DNA of 64,000 bases from Panulirus ornatus (Eukaryota > Arthropoda > Malacostraca > Decapoda > Palinuridae). The notes under the pieces are model-generated. The model was not told the origin of the DNA, did not search any database, and saw only the letters and a list, made by a program, of their open reading frames with translations. Both the position numbers and the translations under genes were made by a program. Of this stretch, positions 11,500 through 24,509 are shown piece by piece (the first letter of the stretch is position 1; each line of letters starts with the position of its first letter). Location of the stretch: the NCBI RefSeq assembly GCF_036320965.1, contig NC_092251.1, forward strand, positions 1,473,501 to 1,537,500, read 5' to 3'.

Positions 11500-12575
11500 A
11501 TACCTTAAAAAAAAAAGAAACGTTCAGGAACAACAGAGGCGACGACCTAGTTGCTCAGACAATCAAGTCAGAGCTTAACGATATTAGACATGGCCAACAA
11601 ACACAGCACCAAGTTAGTGCTAAGTCAATGTAAATGTCAACACAGTCTCTCACAACCTTAGGGAAGTTTACCTCTACCGTTGTTCGGATTAATTAAATTC
11701 TACTTCTAATTACTGGTATTTAATTCCGTCCAGTTAATACCAAGAACAAAGTTAGTGCTGTAATTCTTAGGCTTATAGCAGGTCAGCTCAGTTCCAGTTA
11801 AGCAAAAAAAGAGAAAGAAGAAAGAAAGATAAGTGAGCTAAATGATGACTGTATCTAGATTTGTTAACAGAATATTAAGCCATGATGCTCTCAGGGGTTA
11901 ATATAATACATTCATGATCATTGTGTTCTCCTTCACGTCATGTTATTGCAGTCTAAAGCCTTCAAGGATCACAAACTGGAATCAATCTATCAATATTTTG
12001 CATCATCTTGTCTTCAATAATTTGCATTTGAAAATACCAGACACCAAGGGATCAATCTACCTTCTTCCACAAGAGATACGTTGTCTAACTTTCACACCAG
12101 ACATTCATGATTTATGACCCGTCTACTGATCAACAATAAAAAGCAATACCAAATCTCCCTTCAGATGGTGAAACCTGGGAACTCGTAGCCATTTCTTTCC
12201 TTATATTGGTTTGTATGACTGATAACGATGGTAAAGTTGAGGTAACTGTCGACACTTTACTCTTGACAGATATATATCGCGTAAATGTTTACAAAATATG
12301 ACATTAAGTAAAATGAGACATGTGATTAAAGGTAGAAAGAATATCAGTTGTTTATCATTGTACTACACTAGATAATACTAGATAACATTAGATAACACTA
12401 GGTAACTTGCTTAAATCTATAGTTTCTTTATTTTTCTAAATATATGAAGGTATGTGTAACAACCTGTTGTTGTGTACAGGGAGGGAGTTTTACATTCGTG
12501 AGTGCCTCATCTCGTGTACATTTATATGTATTCAGAAATATCTGATTACGTGTGGCGAGTACATGTACATTTTCC
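11500..12575. other. Single-copy AT-rich sequence
   Basis: A short tandem of ACTAGATAAT/ACATTAGATA-type units lies at 12365-12408 (about four 11-bp copies). A 67-codon plus-strand frame at 11914-12117 has ordinary composition but no splice context or family resemblance. Confidence 0.4.
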
Positions 12576-12576
12576 T

Positions 12577-12579
<3 letters not shown>

Positions 12580-12609
<30 letters not shown>
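12580..12609. repeat. (GT)n microsatellite
   Basis: About 30 bp of GT. Confidence 0.94.
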
Positions 12610-12611
<2 letters not shown>

Positions 12612-12619
12612 ATCTGAAT

Positions 12620-13145
12620 CGTCTGAAGAATGCGAACTTGGTGTGAAGGCAGACATTTCTGTGACATCAGAAACATGAAAAAAGGAATTAGTACGAGATT
12701 AGAAGATAATCTCTCCGATAGTCAAAGAATGAAACTGTAACATGCGAAAATGAAGGAGAGAAATAGAGAGAAAAAAGGAGTGGGTATTGAATTACTCATG
12801 TGTTTTCGTCAAAACAAAATATGAAAGCGTGAAACTAGAAATGATATTAAGGCTATAATCTGCGAGGCTTGCAGATTGTGTGTTGGATGTATGCTGACAA
12901 AACTCTGGTAAACAAGGGTGAAAATAGAGCAAACTGTGCACACATCTTTTTTGTAACGCATTTTTCGTTCACATCCAGCTGGATGCCTCACTGATATAGG
13001 GAGAAAGTTGTTCCTTGCTGAACCTGGTTAGGGTTTTCATCATACTGTACCAGCTGAACACGACTGAGTGAAGCAAAGTTATATGCATGCAGACTTTTTG
13101 TCTATTTAAATTTTAGACTCAGGATCAAGACAGTTGTTCACATTA
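12620..13145. other. Single-copy sequence
   Basis: No feature can be supported. Confidence 0.45.
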
Positions 13146-13154
13146 TAACCCTCT

Positions 13155-13245
13155 GAGCAAGAGAGTGCGAGAACTTCGCACGACAGAGCGACCATTGTGG
13201 ACGACGGTACGACTTGTGAGCACGACGAAACGATCCCTGGCTATA
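13155..13245. repeat. Dispersed ~21-bp minisatellite, locus 3
   Basis: Three to four diverged units in the same sense as at 3.2 kb (GACGACGGTACGACTTGTGAGC, CACGACAGAGCGACC). No inverted units follow. A CACCAC/ACAACC-rich simple stretch lies immediately downstream (13260-13350). Confidence 0.55.
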
Positions 13246-13650
13246 ATGGCCTGACCATCATCTCTTCAACTACCATTAAAACTATCACAACCTCTTCAAC
13301 TAGCGTCACAACCAATACCATTAACAACCACCACCACTCCTGCCACTGCCATGACAACAACAATTCCTCATTTCTAAAAGTCCCTTAAAATCTCCATGGC
13401 AGTGCAGAGCAGTCAATAACCCTCAGATAATTTTTTCTTAATCGCCTCTTTTGAAAATCTCGCGTAAACCATCTCCTTCCTTAACCCTTTGTTAAGCCAG
13501 CCACCTAAATCCTCGGCATCTCAACACGCTTTTGAAAATTCACTCTAAATCGTCCCTTCCTTCATCCCTTTTTAAAAATCCTTTCTGAGACTTTTTCCTC
13601 CCAACCACCACAGGTCAACCCTTTCCTGAAGCTCCCAGCATCCAAGAAAA

Positions 13651-13652
<2 letters not shown>

Positions 13653-13741
<89 letters not shown>
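13653..13741. repeat. (GA)n microsatellite, ~88 bp
   Basis: A perfect GA array. It ends about 50 bp upstream of the exon candidate at 13791. Confidence 0.97.
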
Positions 13742-13745
<4 letters not shown>

Positions 13746-13790
13746 ACAAGATCATAACCCTCCTTCAACATTTAGTTCTGTCCTCCACAG

Positions 13791-13900
13791 GACGTACTAC
13801 CAACAAACAGTTCTCTACTTATAACTTGGCCTGCCAGCTCCGTGATCCCCTCCTCCACACAACGACATCCACTTCGCCTCTCGTCGCCAATAAAGGCCAG
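13791..13900 (+). CDS. Candidate internal exon with strong splice-like ends
   Basis: TTTAGTTCTGTCCTCCACAG ends at 13790 and GGCCAG|GTAAGTAAT marks 13900/13901, both close to consensus. The 110-nt interval is open in two frames. One begins DVLPTNSSLLITWPASS; the other reads RTTNKQFSTYNLACQLRDPL from a split first codon and ends exactly on a codon boundary. Neither resembles a family I know. It could be a coding exon, a UTR exon or chance. The two signals are among the best in the window. Confidence 0.3.
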
Positions 13901-14109
13901 GTAAGTAATTTCTCCTGACGTAGCGTCGTATATGTACGCGGAGCTGCAGGAAACTCAACACGGGAAGACAATGAAATAAACTTAGGGTCTCGCGACCAAA
14001 GAAATACAATGAAACATGTGAAGACTTTATTGTTATTATATGGTCGATGTTAGTCTCTATGGAAAGAATGAAGCAGTAAAGTTGATACTACAAATAATGA
14101 AAGATGAGA

Positions 14110-14187
14110 GGAAGAAGAAGAAGAAGAAGAAGAAGAAGAAGAAGAAGAAGAAGAAGAAGAAGAAGAAGAAGAAGAAGAAGAAGAAGA
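14110..14187. repeat. (GAA)n microsatellite
   Basis: A GAA array of about 78 bp, the only long perfect trinucleotide array in the window. Confidence 0.97.
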
Positions 14188-14189
14188 TA

Positions 14190-15990
14190 CAGCTAAGTTT
14201 CATAAGCACTTGAGTCAGGTTTTCATTTACTCATAGTAGAAAGGCATTACCAGTCGAGGTTAGTCCTGCTGAACCACATAGCCGCTGCGTCTGTAGCTAA
14301 CCCACTGCTTCATCTCCAACAGCAGAGAGATAAAAGAAACCAAAATCCAACACCTATTTTAGTCACAGAATCCTCAGATTGTGGTATCTCATAGTACAAC
14401 ATTTTCTTTCATACCCAGCACATAGCGAGCGGTGCCATAAAAAATATAGCAATAGCAGCAATATTCTTTTCTCTGCATGCCATAATGGCTTCAACCGGAG
14501 GGAGCAAACGACACGGGAGATACTTGGACAATGTGGGTCTTTGATCTGGACGATGGCAAGGTCTCAGATATGTTAGGAGCCGGGCATCAGCGTGACAAGA
14601 TCGCCGCTCGGCTCTCAGACATTCCAGGAATACCTTGCTCACCTCCACAGACACCAGGAACAAGTATGACATTCCACAAATGTCTCTCTTGAGTGTTAGC
14701 ACAACTGGGACGCGGCGGTACATTCTCTCAACCTGTACCCTCACTTTCATCACCAGTGGAGGAGATCAACACCATGAAAACATCTTGTGGAGGTAAACAT
14801 CATACTTCGGGGACGAAGACATAATAAGTTTGATCGCATCCTTACCAACAAGAAAGCCAGGCAAAGACTTTAATAACCTTTGGATTTTTGACAAATTCAA
14901 GAGGCTATGAGGTGCTTCCAAAGAACAATATTCTTTTTATAAGAACTTGTGATTTTACTTTCGTGAGAAAGGATAACCAAAACATTCTGAAATATATTTT
15001 GACTAGTCAGGAATATGGACTCAAAACACACTCTCACAGCGACACATGAGCTGCCAGTTCTCAAGGATACCAGGGAACAGCAACTCATTCTGAGACTAGT
15101 TTTCTATCCATGGAATGTCATCTGAGTCTCCTAAAATCTTTAATATCTCCCTCATTACTTCCTCAGGGCAGGCCAACAACTCATTTCAAGATATTTCTGT
15201 CTTATTTTCATTAACCCCAGAAAACAGATGCGACGTTGTAAGACTTCTCCCCTTTATTAACACAGGGGAAAAGAGAGAGAAAAATTCTAAGAACATCGAC
15301 CCACGCTGTCATTACCACAAGGGCCATGTAGAGGCACATAACCTGTGAGGGTCTGCCAGTATCTGCTTCCACTATAGGTAAAGGCCGTCATCATTGAGGC
15401 TCCTCAGGAGGTTTTCCTTCACCTCCACGAGGTACGTGACCCAGCCTTCTTCCCTGGCTGCTGCCACACGACACAATATCCCTAAAGTCCCTCCGTAAAT
15501 CCCAGTGATGAATGTTGCAAAGTGTGAGTCTGGACATGTACTGAAATTCTGCTCTTTCATCCTGACTACGTGAAAGGCTGTTCTCGGCTACAGTGATAAC
15601 AGGTATAGACAGATAACTGCGTAATCAAACGGTTGATTATCTTTTTTTTGTAGCAATTATTATCTTATATAAGAGTAAAGGCGAATTAGCTCACACTTGT
15701 GAGTGTCAAACTAATTTTAGTAATTTAGTTAATCTGCTCAGTCATTATAGTGGTGGCCAGCTTACACCATAATATGCTCAAATGGAAATGGTATTTTGAA
15801 TTTTCTTTCTTGCCATAAAGAGCTTCGTAGATTATTGTTGACAGCCACAGTGACAGTTCGCGTTCATAAAACACGCGGAAGCAAGAGTTATTTTTATAAC
15901 AAAAGTAACAAACATGTTTAGAGGAAGTATATGTTCATTGGGGACAAACCAGTTAAAATAAATCCTGATCTTTGAGCATTAGAGACGCTA
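14190..15990. other. Single-copy sequence
   Basis: No repeats of note. A minus-strand frame of 114 codons (14409-14753) has normal composition but no family match and no splice context. The exon candidate at 15423-15529 is listed separately. Confidence 0.4.
15423..15529 (-). CDS. Candidate exon with a membrane-like segment, minus strand
   Basis: On the minus strand, TACATGTCCAG precedes 15529 and GTGGAG|GTGAAG ends the interval. The 107 nt hold 35 codons after two bases that complete a split codon. The segment starts SHFATFITGIYGGTLGILCR, then an acidic/basic stretch. The first part is hydrophobic enough for a membrane span. Its entry phase (one base carried over) matches the exit phase of the candidate at 16086-16136, giving Asp at the join. 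The frame stays open past the donor to a stop at 15372. No family is recognised. Confidence 0.22.
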
Positions 15991-15993
15991 ATT

Positions 15994-15995
<2 letters not shown>

Positions 15996-16046
<51 letters not shown>
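15996..16046. repeat. (CA)n microsatellite
   Basis: About 50 bp of CA. Confidence 0.97.
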
Positions 16047-16049
<3 letters not shown>

Positions 16050-16085
16050 CACTGGATAGAAATAGATGATAAAGTATCACGTTAC

Positions 16086-16136
16086 CGACATGCCAGGCGT
16101 CCGGCAGCGAGGTGAGCATGATGATGGCCGGCAGGA
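16086..16136 (-). CDS. Candidate short exon, minus strand
   Basis: Minus-strand ACTACAG precedes 16136 and ATGTCG|GTAACG ends at 16086. The 51 nt are open in all three frames. The frame compatible with the next candidate reads LPAIIMLTSLPDAWHV, a hydrophobic stretch. Being open in every frame makes this weak on its own. The support is the phase match with 15423-15529. Confidence 0.2.
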
Positions 16137-16184
16137 CTGTAGTCACACACGGAGGTGAAGTGCTCCGAGGTGTCCAGCCAACAT

Positions 16185-16535
16185 GAGCAATGGGAAGGAA
16201 CAGATGCTTAGGAGAAAATAGAAGGAGGGAAGGGATGGTGAAGACAAGAGACTGTGGGATGGGAGATTCGTTGAGAGCAAGGTATTCAAAAAACAGAAAC
16301 AGCGGGATGAAGTAGGGGAGAAGTAGAAGGGAAAAGAGACAGCATAAAATGATGGAGTTAAAGGAGGTGTGGATGGAAAAAAAGAGAAAGCAAAAAAAGA
16401 AGGAACAGAAGAAGACAGAAAGAATAGGAAGGAATTAAAGAAGAGAAATTGAGAGGGGAAGAGGAGGAGAAAGAGGAGGAAGAGAAGAAGGAGGAGGAGG
16501 AGGATGAGGATGAGGAGGATAGATAAGTGAGAAAG
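16185..16535. repeat. Purine-rich block (AGGAGG/GAAAGA words)
   Basis: About 350 bp in which the plus strand is overwhelmingly A and G, ending in AGGAGGAGGAGGATGAGG repeats. The 149-codon minus-strand frame here (Leu/Phe/Ser/Pro-rich) follows from the near absence of stop codons in pyrimidine-rich sequence. Confidence 0.65.
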
Positions 16536-16539
16536 ATAG

Positions 16540-17170
16540 ATTAAGGCTTGGCTCTCAACATGTAGCTTGACAAACACACAACGAAAATACAAACGATTTC
16601 TTTGTTTTTCTTCTGTATTTGAGGGTGTTTGTGAGCTTCTGTCTGTGTGGTGGTGTGTTCTGTCGCTTCTCTGTCAAGCGGCCGTTGCCCTAGGAGAACT
16701 GCTGCATATTTAATTAGATGCTGAATAAACAAAAGTTCCTTGCCAACATGTGAATAAATTAGACCAATGTTGGAATGTGAGATATCTCAACAAATCTAAC
16801 TCTAATGAATCTAAATAACTGTAGTTATCTAAAACAAACGTATATCACATTAAGGTCTTTAGTTTATGTTTTGTTGAGGAGGAAATTACCATGGATAAAA
16901 CTCTAGGAATAAAACATTTTCTAAGATATAAACAAGATGCTGTGGTCATAGAGGCGTCCAGTATGGGGTACAGTGATGAAACGTTCTCCGGCCAAGCCTC
17001 ACTCTTGATGAATCCTGGATCATACTAGTCACGTTGTGAATTATATGGATATCTATATGTCTATGATGAACCTCTATATAAAAGTCAGGAATGTTGCATA
17101 ATAGTAGAAAAAGTCAGGAGATGGAAACTCTAAGAGTGTTGAACTCTCTTCCTGTACAATACACGTAAGT
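16540..17170. other. Single-copy AT-rich sequence
   Basis: Nothing supportable seen. Confidence 0.45.
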
Positions 17171-17171
17171 A

Positions 17172-17173
<2 letters not shown>

Positions 17174-17231
<58 letters not shown>
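17174..17231. repeat. (CA)n microsatellite
   Basis: About 57 bp of CA. Confidence 0.97.
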
Positions 17232-17234
<3 letters not shown>

Positions 17235-18000
17235 CTGTGGTGCAGTGGTTAGTGTTGCTGACCTTCATTCACGCAAAGGCCCTTCATTTGAGACTGCCTG
17301 CGACCCTCTCACTATGTTACACCACCTGCCACTCCAACTGTCCCCTACAACTACATACTCCCTTCCATTCTCTCCAACATTCTGCAACATTCTCCAACCC
17401 TCCAATAGCTTCCCTTCAACAACAACAAACACCAACGCCATCATTCTGTCTCGTCAAAGACGTTATAAAGAAGCTAAGATATCACTTGATATGATCCTTG
17501 GTATGATAGATGATATGAGATGATCACTTCTGTATGGAGTAGATACTGTCTATCCGTCCTTCCTTAACACGGGTGGATGAAATCCTTTTTAGAAGCCTCC
17601 TTGACGATGATCGTCACCTCGGGTTGTTGAGGCGATCACGAATGACGTATTTTGTTGTTATTTTGTTTTTCAAATGCCTCGAGGTGTGATATATGAGATC
17701 TATTTCTAAAGTTCCAGGAACTGGAATATGATGTTTTCCTCTAACTCTGCGGCGTGTTATACTTAGTTCCTAAATCGTAAAGTTTTCTTATTGGTTGTTG
17801 GCGCAGAAGGTGAGATCTGTGGCGCTCTCGGTGTATCTCTGTATATCTTGGTTCCTGTATATCATCTCTTTCTCTCACTACTACTCATCTTTACTTCCGT
17901 CTCCAATATGTTTTCCTTTTCTTTTCTTTCTTTGTTTTGTTCTTTCCTTACTTCTTTTCTTCTCTTTCTCGGTTTACCCTCCCACCCATACACACATACA
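17235..18000. other. Single-copy sequence, pyrimidine-rich near the end
   Basis: 17290-17440 is CAACA/CTCC-rich, and 17860-17995 is dominated by T and C. The open frames there are compositional. Confidence 0.4.
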
Positions 18001-18001
18001 T

Positions 18002-18003
<2 letters not shown>

Positions 18004-18076
<73 letters not shown>

Positions 18077-18077
18077 C

Positions 18078-18162
<85 letters not shown>
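18004..18162. repeat. Compound (TA)n and (GT)n array
   Basis: About 68 bp of TA, a nine-base spacer (ACATACAAC), then about 82 bp of GT. Confidence 0.97.
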
Positions 18163-18164
<2 letters not shown>

Positions 18165-18332
18165 GATATTATACCAGTAATGCACATTTCTAACATATTC
18201 ATTACAGTGGGGTCCCGGTGGCTGCCAAAATTATCTGGGAGGAGAAAAGTTATCAAAACTTGTCATGGGAGAGTCGTCAGCTGGTGCCAGTCTGCATGAC
18301 AACACCTCCTACGCTCCTGTCCCAGGAGTGGA

Positions 18333-18450
<118 letters not shown>

Positions 18451-18544
18451 CAAGTATGATGAGCTGTGTTAGACAGAGGATGTGGGAGAGTGGATGATAA
18501 ACAAGAATTTGAATGCCGAAATGATTCGTGACTAACAACCCTTT

Positions 18545-18690
18545 TCGTCCTACCGCCACTAACCACCATCACCATCGGCACTAACCACCATCACCACTGC
18601 CACTAGCCACCATCACCACCGCCACTAACCAGCATCACCACCGCCACTAACCATCACCACCACCGCCACTGCCGCCACTACCACGGCCGC
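18545..18690. repeat. Imperfect 21-24-bp minisatellite (CCACCATCACC)
   Basis: Units of the form CACTAACCACCATCACCACC repeat about six times with internal CCGCCACTA variants. Confidence 0.75.
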
Positions 18691-18700
18691 ATTACCTCAG

Positions 18701-18782
18701 TCGTCCCCAGTGGCCCTTGGGAATATGTTATTACTCCAGTTTATGGCTGGGTTAAACGGTTTAGAGGCACTTGGTCTGGACG
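18701..18782 (+). CDS. Weak candidate exon, hydrophobic, plus strand
   Basis: GGCCGCATTACCTCAG ends at 18700 and CTGGACG|GTGAGTCC marks the other end, a near-consensus donor. The 82 nt contain 27 open codons reading SSPVALGNMLLLQFMAGLNG onward, with a hydrophobic middle. The acceptor tract is built from the preceding minisatellite and is poor in pyrimidine runs. No family is recognised. Confidence 0.2.
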
Positions 18783-18789
18783 GTGAGTC

Positions 18790-19280
18790 CATGACGCAGA
18801 CCTGGCCGCCCTCCCTCGTCAGGCAGGTACTGTGGTGCCCCACTGCACCGCCCTCAGACGACGTAAGATCTTCATGTGAGTGAGGAACCTCTTAGCATTT
18901 ACCTCGCAGGTTTTCATGACTCTCTTAGGGGTTCACAGATCATGAATTATTACCAAGTTTGAATTTCATTTTAGTTTTCACATTAGATTATTGTTTTCTT
19001 CAGTGCTAATGGCTGAAGTCAAGTAGTCAGTTGTGGGTTGAATTTTCATCTTTGTATTGCTTAAATGTGTATATATTTCTGTATTTCTTTCTTAGCTTCA
19101 GTAATTGTGTTGTGATACTCTGTACCTATGAAGAATAACACTACAAGTTTCTACCTGAGTTGGGGTCTACCCTATCCATGAACGTCGTTGGTAATCTACC
19201 TGAGCAGTGTATGAGAATCCTTGGACAAGTTGAGAACATCAGCAAGAAACTGATAAATGCTGAATCAGCAGTTACAGTTA
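18790..19280. other. Single-copy sequence
   Basis: GC-richer up to about 18900, then AT-rich. No gene supported. Confidence 0.45.
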
Positions 19281-19283
19281 ATT

Positions 19284-19446
<163 letters not shown>

Positions 19447-19449
19447 TAC

Positions 19450-20685
19450 ACGAGACTGGACCAACCATCCAAAATTTGCCAGAGGGTTAAGGTGAGCATC
19501 GTGGACTCGGGAATAAAAGTTGTTCATACTTTTAATAACTTGGAAAACTAAACTCCCAACATCACAAAATTCGTTGCAGGAATTAGCATGATGTCTGGAA
19601 CCAGCAAAAGACCACACAACAAAAGCAAAAGTTTTCTTCTTGGGAAATTCTACCAGTGGGAGTGCTTCAGCCACCGTAATGGGTTCTTCTGGTGTGTAAT
19701 GGTATGTACGTTGTGCTAGGTGTTATACAGGTGAGTGTACAGAGTGCTGTCTGCCTTCACATGTGCGGAGTGACACATAAGTCAAATAAGGAAGGTGAAG
19801 TTAGTGAGGCAAAGATTGAAGGTAAAAACTGCTGAGGGCCAGAGGTCTTGTGCCCGCTCTGCTCAAGGTGGACCGCCTGAATGATACTTGGCTTGACGAT
19901 TTACATCAGATAATCAGAAGAAGTAAACACACGATATAGAATCTACCTAATGAAAAGCATTTCAGATACCAAATCCCAGTGTGCCGTGTATACAATGCGA
20001 GGGAACTTACATGACTTATAATGACTAGATCGAAGCTCTGCTAACTCATATATGACCATGTCGGCAGGTGGCGTTCCTGGTAGTTTTACTTTTAAATGCT
20101 ATAAAAGCTAGACCTTGGGATCCTTACCCATGACTACCACAGGTATAACATATGAAACATTACTGGAAGTGTAATTTTGCGCATAAAACTCTATAAGTAC
20201 TTGAACTGAAATAATCTTCGAAAGACCTGTCTGTACATCAGTTACCTCTCAGATCAATATAATCAAATGCAATGTACAAACCAAAGGATTCTGTTCCTTA
20301 TCAATCATCATATTTCTTACAACTCTTTAACTTCCGCAAAGCATCAATAACCACGACCATCAAAACATTTCAGTTATTCATGAACGGCTTTCAATCTAAA
20401 GCCCTGAAACCCTTTCCTCGCTCTCCCGCGACTACAAGAACCAGACCTGGTACTCTGTAGGTAGGCTACTCCTGGGAGATGAAGCCACCTGTCGAACATG
20501 GCGTACTGCTCGGGTACTCCTGAATAATCCAGCAGCTGCTGGTTTAAGGGAATGAACAGCTGGTGGTGTATGTTGACCTGACGGAAGGACAAGAGTCTTG
20601 TGGTTAGAAATGATTTTACGATGAAGAGAAATGTCCAGGCAGAACCAGGTTACTCATGTCGCTAGAGACTGTTAAGTGGTTATGG
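19450..20685. other. Single-copy sequence
   Basis: A minus-strand frame (about 19450-19674) of normal composition abuts the TA array but has no match I recognise. No RNA gene seen. The exon candidate at 20470-20577 is listed separately. Confidence 0.4.
20470..20577 (-). CDS. Candidate exon, 36 codons, minus strand
   Basis: On the minus strand, CTTGTCCTTCCGTCAG (pyrimidine-rich) precedes 20577. The frame starts on a codon boundary and reads VNIHHQLFIPLNQQLLDYSG and on to MFDRWLHLPG. A weak donor (CCAGGA|GTAGCC) lies at 20470/20469. An alternative 16 nt further on (CAGA|GTACCA) would give the phase needed to join the candidate at 16136. The composition is convincingly protein-like, but no family is recognised and the donor is poor. 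Confidence 0.22.

Positions 20686-20688
<3 letters not shown>

Positions 20689-20744
<56 letters not shown>
20689..20744. repeat. (CA)n microsatellite
   Basis: About 55 bp of CA. Confidence 0.97.
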
Positions 20745-20747
<3 letters not shown>

Positions 20748-20749
20748 TG

Positions 20750-21587
20750 AACGCACGTTACCTCTGTCGCACCGTCGTGCCCAAGGATCGTACCTCAATG
20801 CTTCAGATTAGTTCTTTTCGTAAGAAATGTTGTAGACACAGAATGTGTCATGTTTCAGAATGAAGCAGTGATACAGATGGTTAACACTCACATCCCTTTC
20901 CTCAGCAGAATTAAACAACATTGCTCTCGATTGAAATAAAGAATCCCAAGTTTTTCATTCCATTATGTTCATTTTGAATATCAAACGCGTCAGCAACTCA
21001 GTATTTCTAGCTGAAGAAGTAACGTCCATCACGTTAGTTCCAAAAACTTAAACCAAAGCTTAGTTACGGAGGAGAAAGTTTTTGATAAAGTTACAAGGAT
21101 TCAGGTACAGTTACAGTTCATACTATTTGTGGTCCTTACGTACAATTCTCCAATATATATTTTCTCTCTTTATCGGTTATGATTCCTTTAAATACCTCTG
21201 ATGTACGGGACTTTCATCCCTATCTTTTAAACCCTTGTTCTAAAACTATTTAATGTCTTTCTGTCATTGTAGAAGTATTTAATCTCCTTTTCTCGTCATC
21301 TTTTTAGACGATATATTTACATTCATTCTTTCCTCAAGTGATAAGTTAGACTTGATGAAACGATAACTTTTTCCGGGGAAATTATGGTTCAGGGTTAAGA
21401 GAAAGTTCAGTGAGCCGAACAGCCCAGGTCGTAACATCTCGTTATCGCTGTATTCTTTTATTTTTCTTTTTTCTGTAAGGTATCCAGCTCGCTACGGGAC
21501 TTATTTTTTCCATTTATTACTTTCTGAAGTTGTTGTGCGTCTAAGTTATTTTTTTCCCCTTTTAGTTTGGAATTCAGACTCACTGCA

Positions 21588-21590
<3 letters not shown>
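20750..21590. other. Single-copy AT-rich sequence
   Basis: No reading frame or repeat of note is visible. Confidence 0.5.

Positions 21591-21660
<70 letters not shown>
21591..21660. repeat. (CT)n microsatellite
   Basis: About 66 bp of CT. A (GCA)n run of about six units follows at 21698-21716. Confidence 0.96.
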
Positions 21661-21662
<2 letters not shown>

Positions 21663-22130
21663 CCTCACTAGCCATCAGAGCGTGCCTGAGCCTCATGCAG
21701 CAGCAGCAGCAGCAACAGAACCAGTAGCAGATAAAAGCTCTCGTATTACAGTCTTTGTGTCGTTCACTCTGGCCGCCAGCTATCCCTACCTGTACTTCAT
21801 CAACCATTCGGAGGCGATTCTGCGATCGCTTTCCAAAGGCTGTATTCATTCCAAGAGCTTAGGACTCTGTTCCACGCAGTGCTGAATAGCCTTTCTGTCG
21901 GACCTAGTGTGGAGCATCGCTGAGACAAGCAATCGATGCAAAACACAGCTCGATATTGGCTTCCAAGTGACTCGTGCTGTGTTTAGTGTCGCCATTGGCT
22001 GTTTTAGTAGGGTCTGTTGTGGCCAATGGTGGTCATGAGTCGTTCATGACAGTGGTAAGGACGGGTAATGGGTAGGGGAAGGGGTAAGGTAAGAGAGGAG
22101 ACGGATGACCATCATATCGAAACGTTATTA

Positions 22131-22266
22131 AGTCGTGCTCAAGGGTCGTCTCGTCGTGCCCCAGAGGTCGTACCGTCGTGTTCAACAGTTGTACCATCGT
22201 GCCCCAGGGCCATACCGTCGTGTTCAACGGTTGTACCATCGTGCCCCAGGGCCGTACCGTCGTTCT
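22131..22266. repeat. Dispersed ~21-bp minisatellite, locus 4 (opposite orientation)
   Basis: Six to seven units of about 21 bp in the reverse sense relative to 3.2 kb (GTCGTGCTCAAGGGTCGT). Alternating units differ consistently (GTGCCCCAGGGCC and GTGTTCAACGGTT), giving a 42-bp higher-order repeat. This pattern indicates amplification of a dimer. Confidence 0.8.
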
Positions 22267-22269
22267 GAA

Positions 22270-23230
22270 GTCTTTGATCCCTTGTAGAAACTCACTTTAA
22301 ATTCATCCTATTACTTAGAAATATTTGTTGTACACATAAGGCAGCTGTTCATGTTTTCCTCATACATACTCCAGTGCCTCCGGTATACTTGTTGTAATAT
22401 CCAGGTTGTAACTGTCTTGTTCATAGCATCTATACATCCTTCTGGACAATACCACTTCTTGGTTATTCTAATTAAGTCCGTAAGTTTGTGTTGGTAAGAA
22501 AATATCAAAATCTGAGAAGTCACCGTTGGATCGCATCTTACTGTTCGCTTTTTAACGGATGTTGGAGCTTCTTTGGGTGGGTGTGTCGGTGGTTAGAATT
22601 ACCGTCATTAAAGAAGCCATTTGTTCCATTTGGGAAAATTAATCATCCAATAAAAAAGCATCCATATCTTACTGTGAGATTGCCTCTGTCACCAGAACAG
22701 CTGCAGATGTAGTTGATCTGATCGGCTCTCAATATCCATCTATCATTCCCAGGTCCACGAGGAAGGTCATGTACACACACCTGAGGACACTCACTCACCT
22801 CCTCAACCCATTTCCAGTGTGTAACGTGAGATATGAACCTCCTCAACTATATAAAAGCTTCTTAGTTTTTCATTTTTCGTTCTCCTGGAAGAGAAATTTT
22901 GGAGTCTTCCACTTCCCAGCTGCATCATTTTACCATTATCAAGTAACTTTTGTGGAATGAGTTTGAATATAGCCAAGAGGTCGCTAAACGACCGTGTCAT
23001 GTCAACTCTCCCACACTTTTCCTGTGTTTCTTAGTGCTACAGTCCCGTCCTCTGTGGCGGTTACATTATTGAGAGAGTCTGGAGATGGTGGATGTACAGG
23101 TCGACACAAAATGTGTTTACAAGACGCTGCTCATGTTACATGTCGGTAATACCTCACCTCCGCTCACCGTGTCCCACAGGAAAGGTATCTTGTTACATTT
23201 CCGTTTCTTTTTCTTCTTGTACCCATCGTC
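22270..23230. other. Single-copy sequence
   Basis: Unique sequence. A minus-strand 48-nt stretch near 22797-22844, ending GAGGAG|GTGAGT, could be a small exon but is not better than chance. Confidence 0.35.
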
Positions 23231-23317
23231 ATGGAGAGAGTGTGGTACCGAGTGATGGTGGGTGTGTGTCTGGTAGACCAGCTATTTGTTGACGTGATGC
23301 TCTGGTCCCTGAGGCAG
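23231..23317 (+). CDS. Weak candidate exon, plus strand
   Basis: A pyrimidine-rich tract (TTTCCGTTTCTTTTTCTTCT, near 23198-23217) precedes an ATG at 23231. The frame reads MERVWYRVMVGVCLVDQLFV and ends at CTGAGGCAG|GTGAGG, a good donor. It could be a first coding exon or an internal exon with its acceptor at GGAGAG. The segment is hydrophobic with charged ends. No family is recognised. Confidence 0.2.
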
Positions 23318-23453
23318 GTGAGGTTCCTCGTTCCTAATGAGACGACAAAAGATTTTTTTAATGTCATTCTTAGAGTTCCTCGTAGCAGATGTGGCTTCCC
23401 TAACCTGGGTATGTTGCATAGACCGTGGCTTTATTGTACCACTGTTTCATCTT

Positions 23454-24500
<1,047 letters not shown>

Positions 24501-24509
24501 GTAGCCAGA

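Noticed and set aside
17791..18256. Long frames with Tyr-Ile and Cys-Val runs
   Set aside because: Translations of (TA)n and (GT)n arrays.
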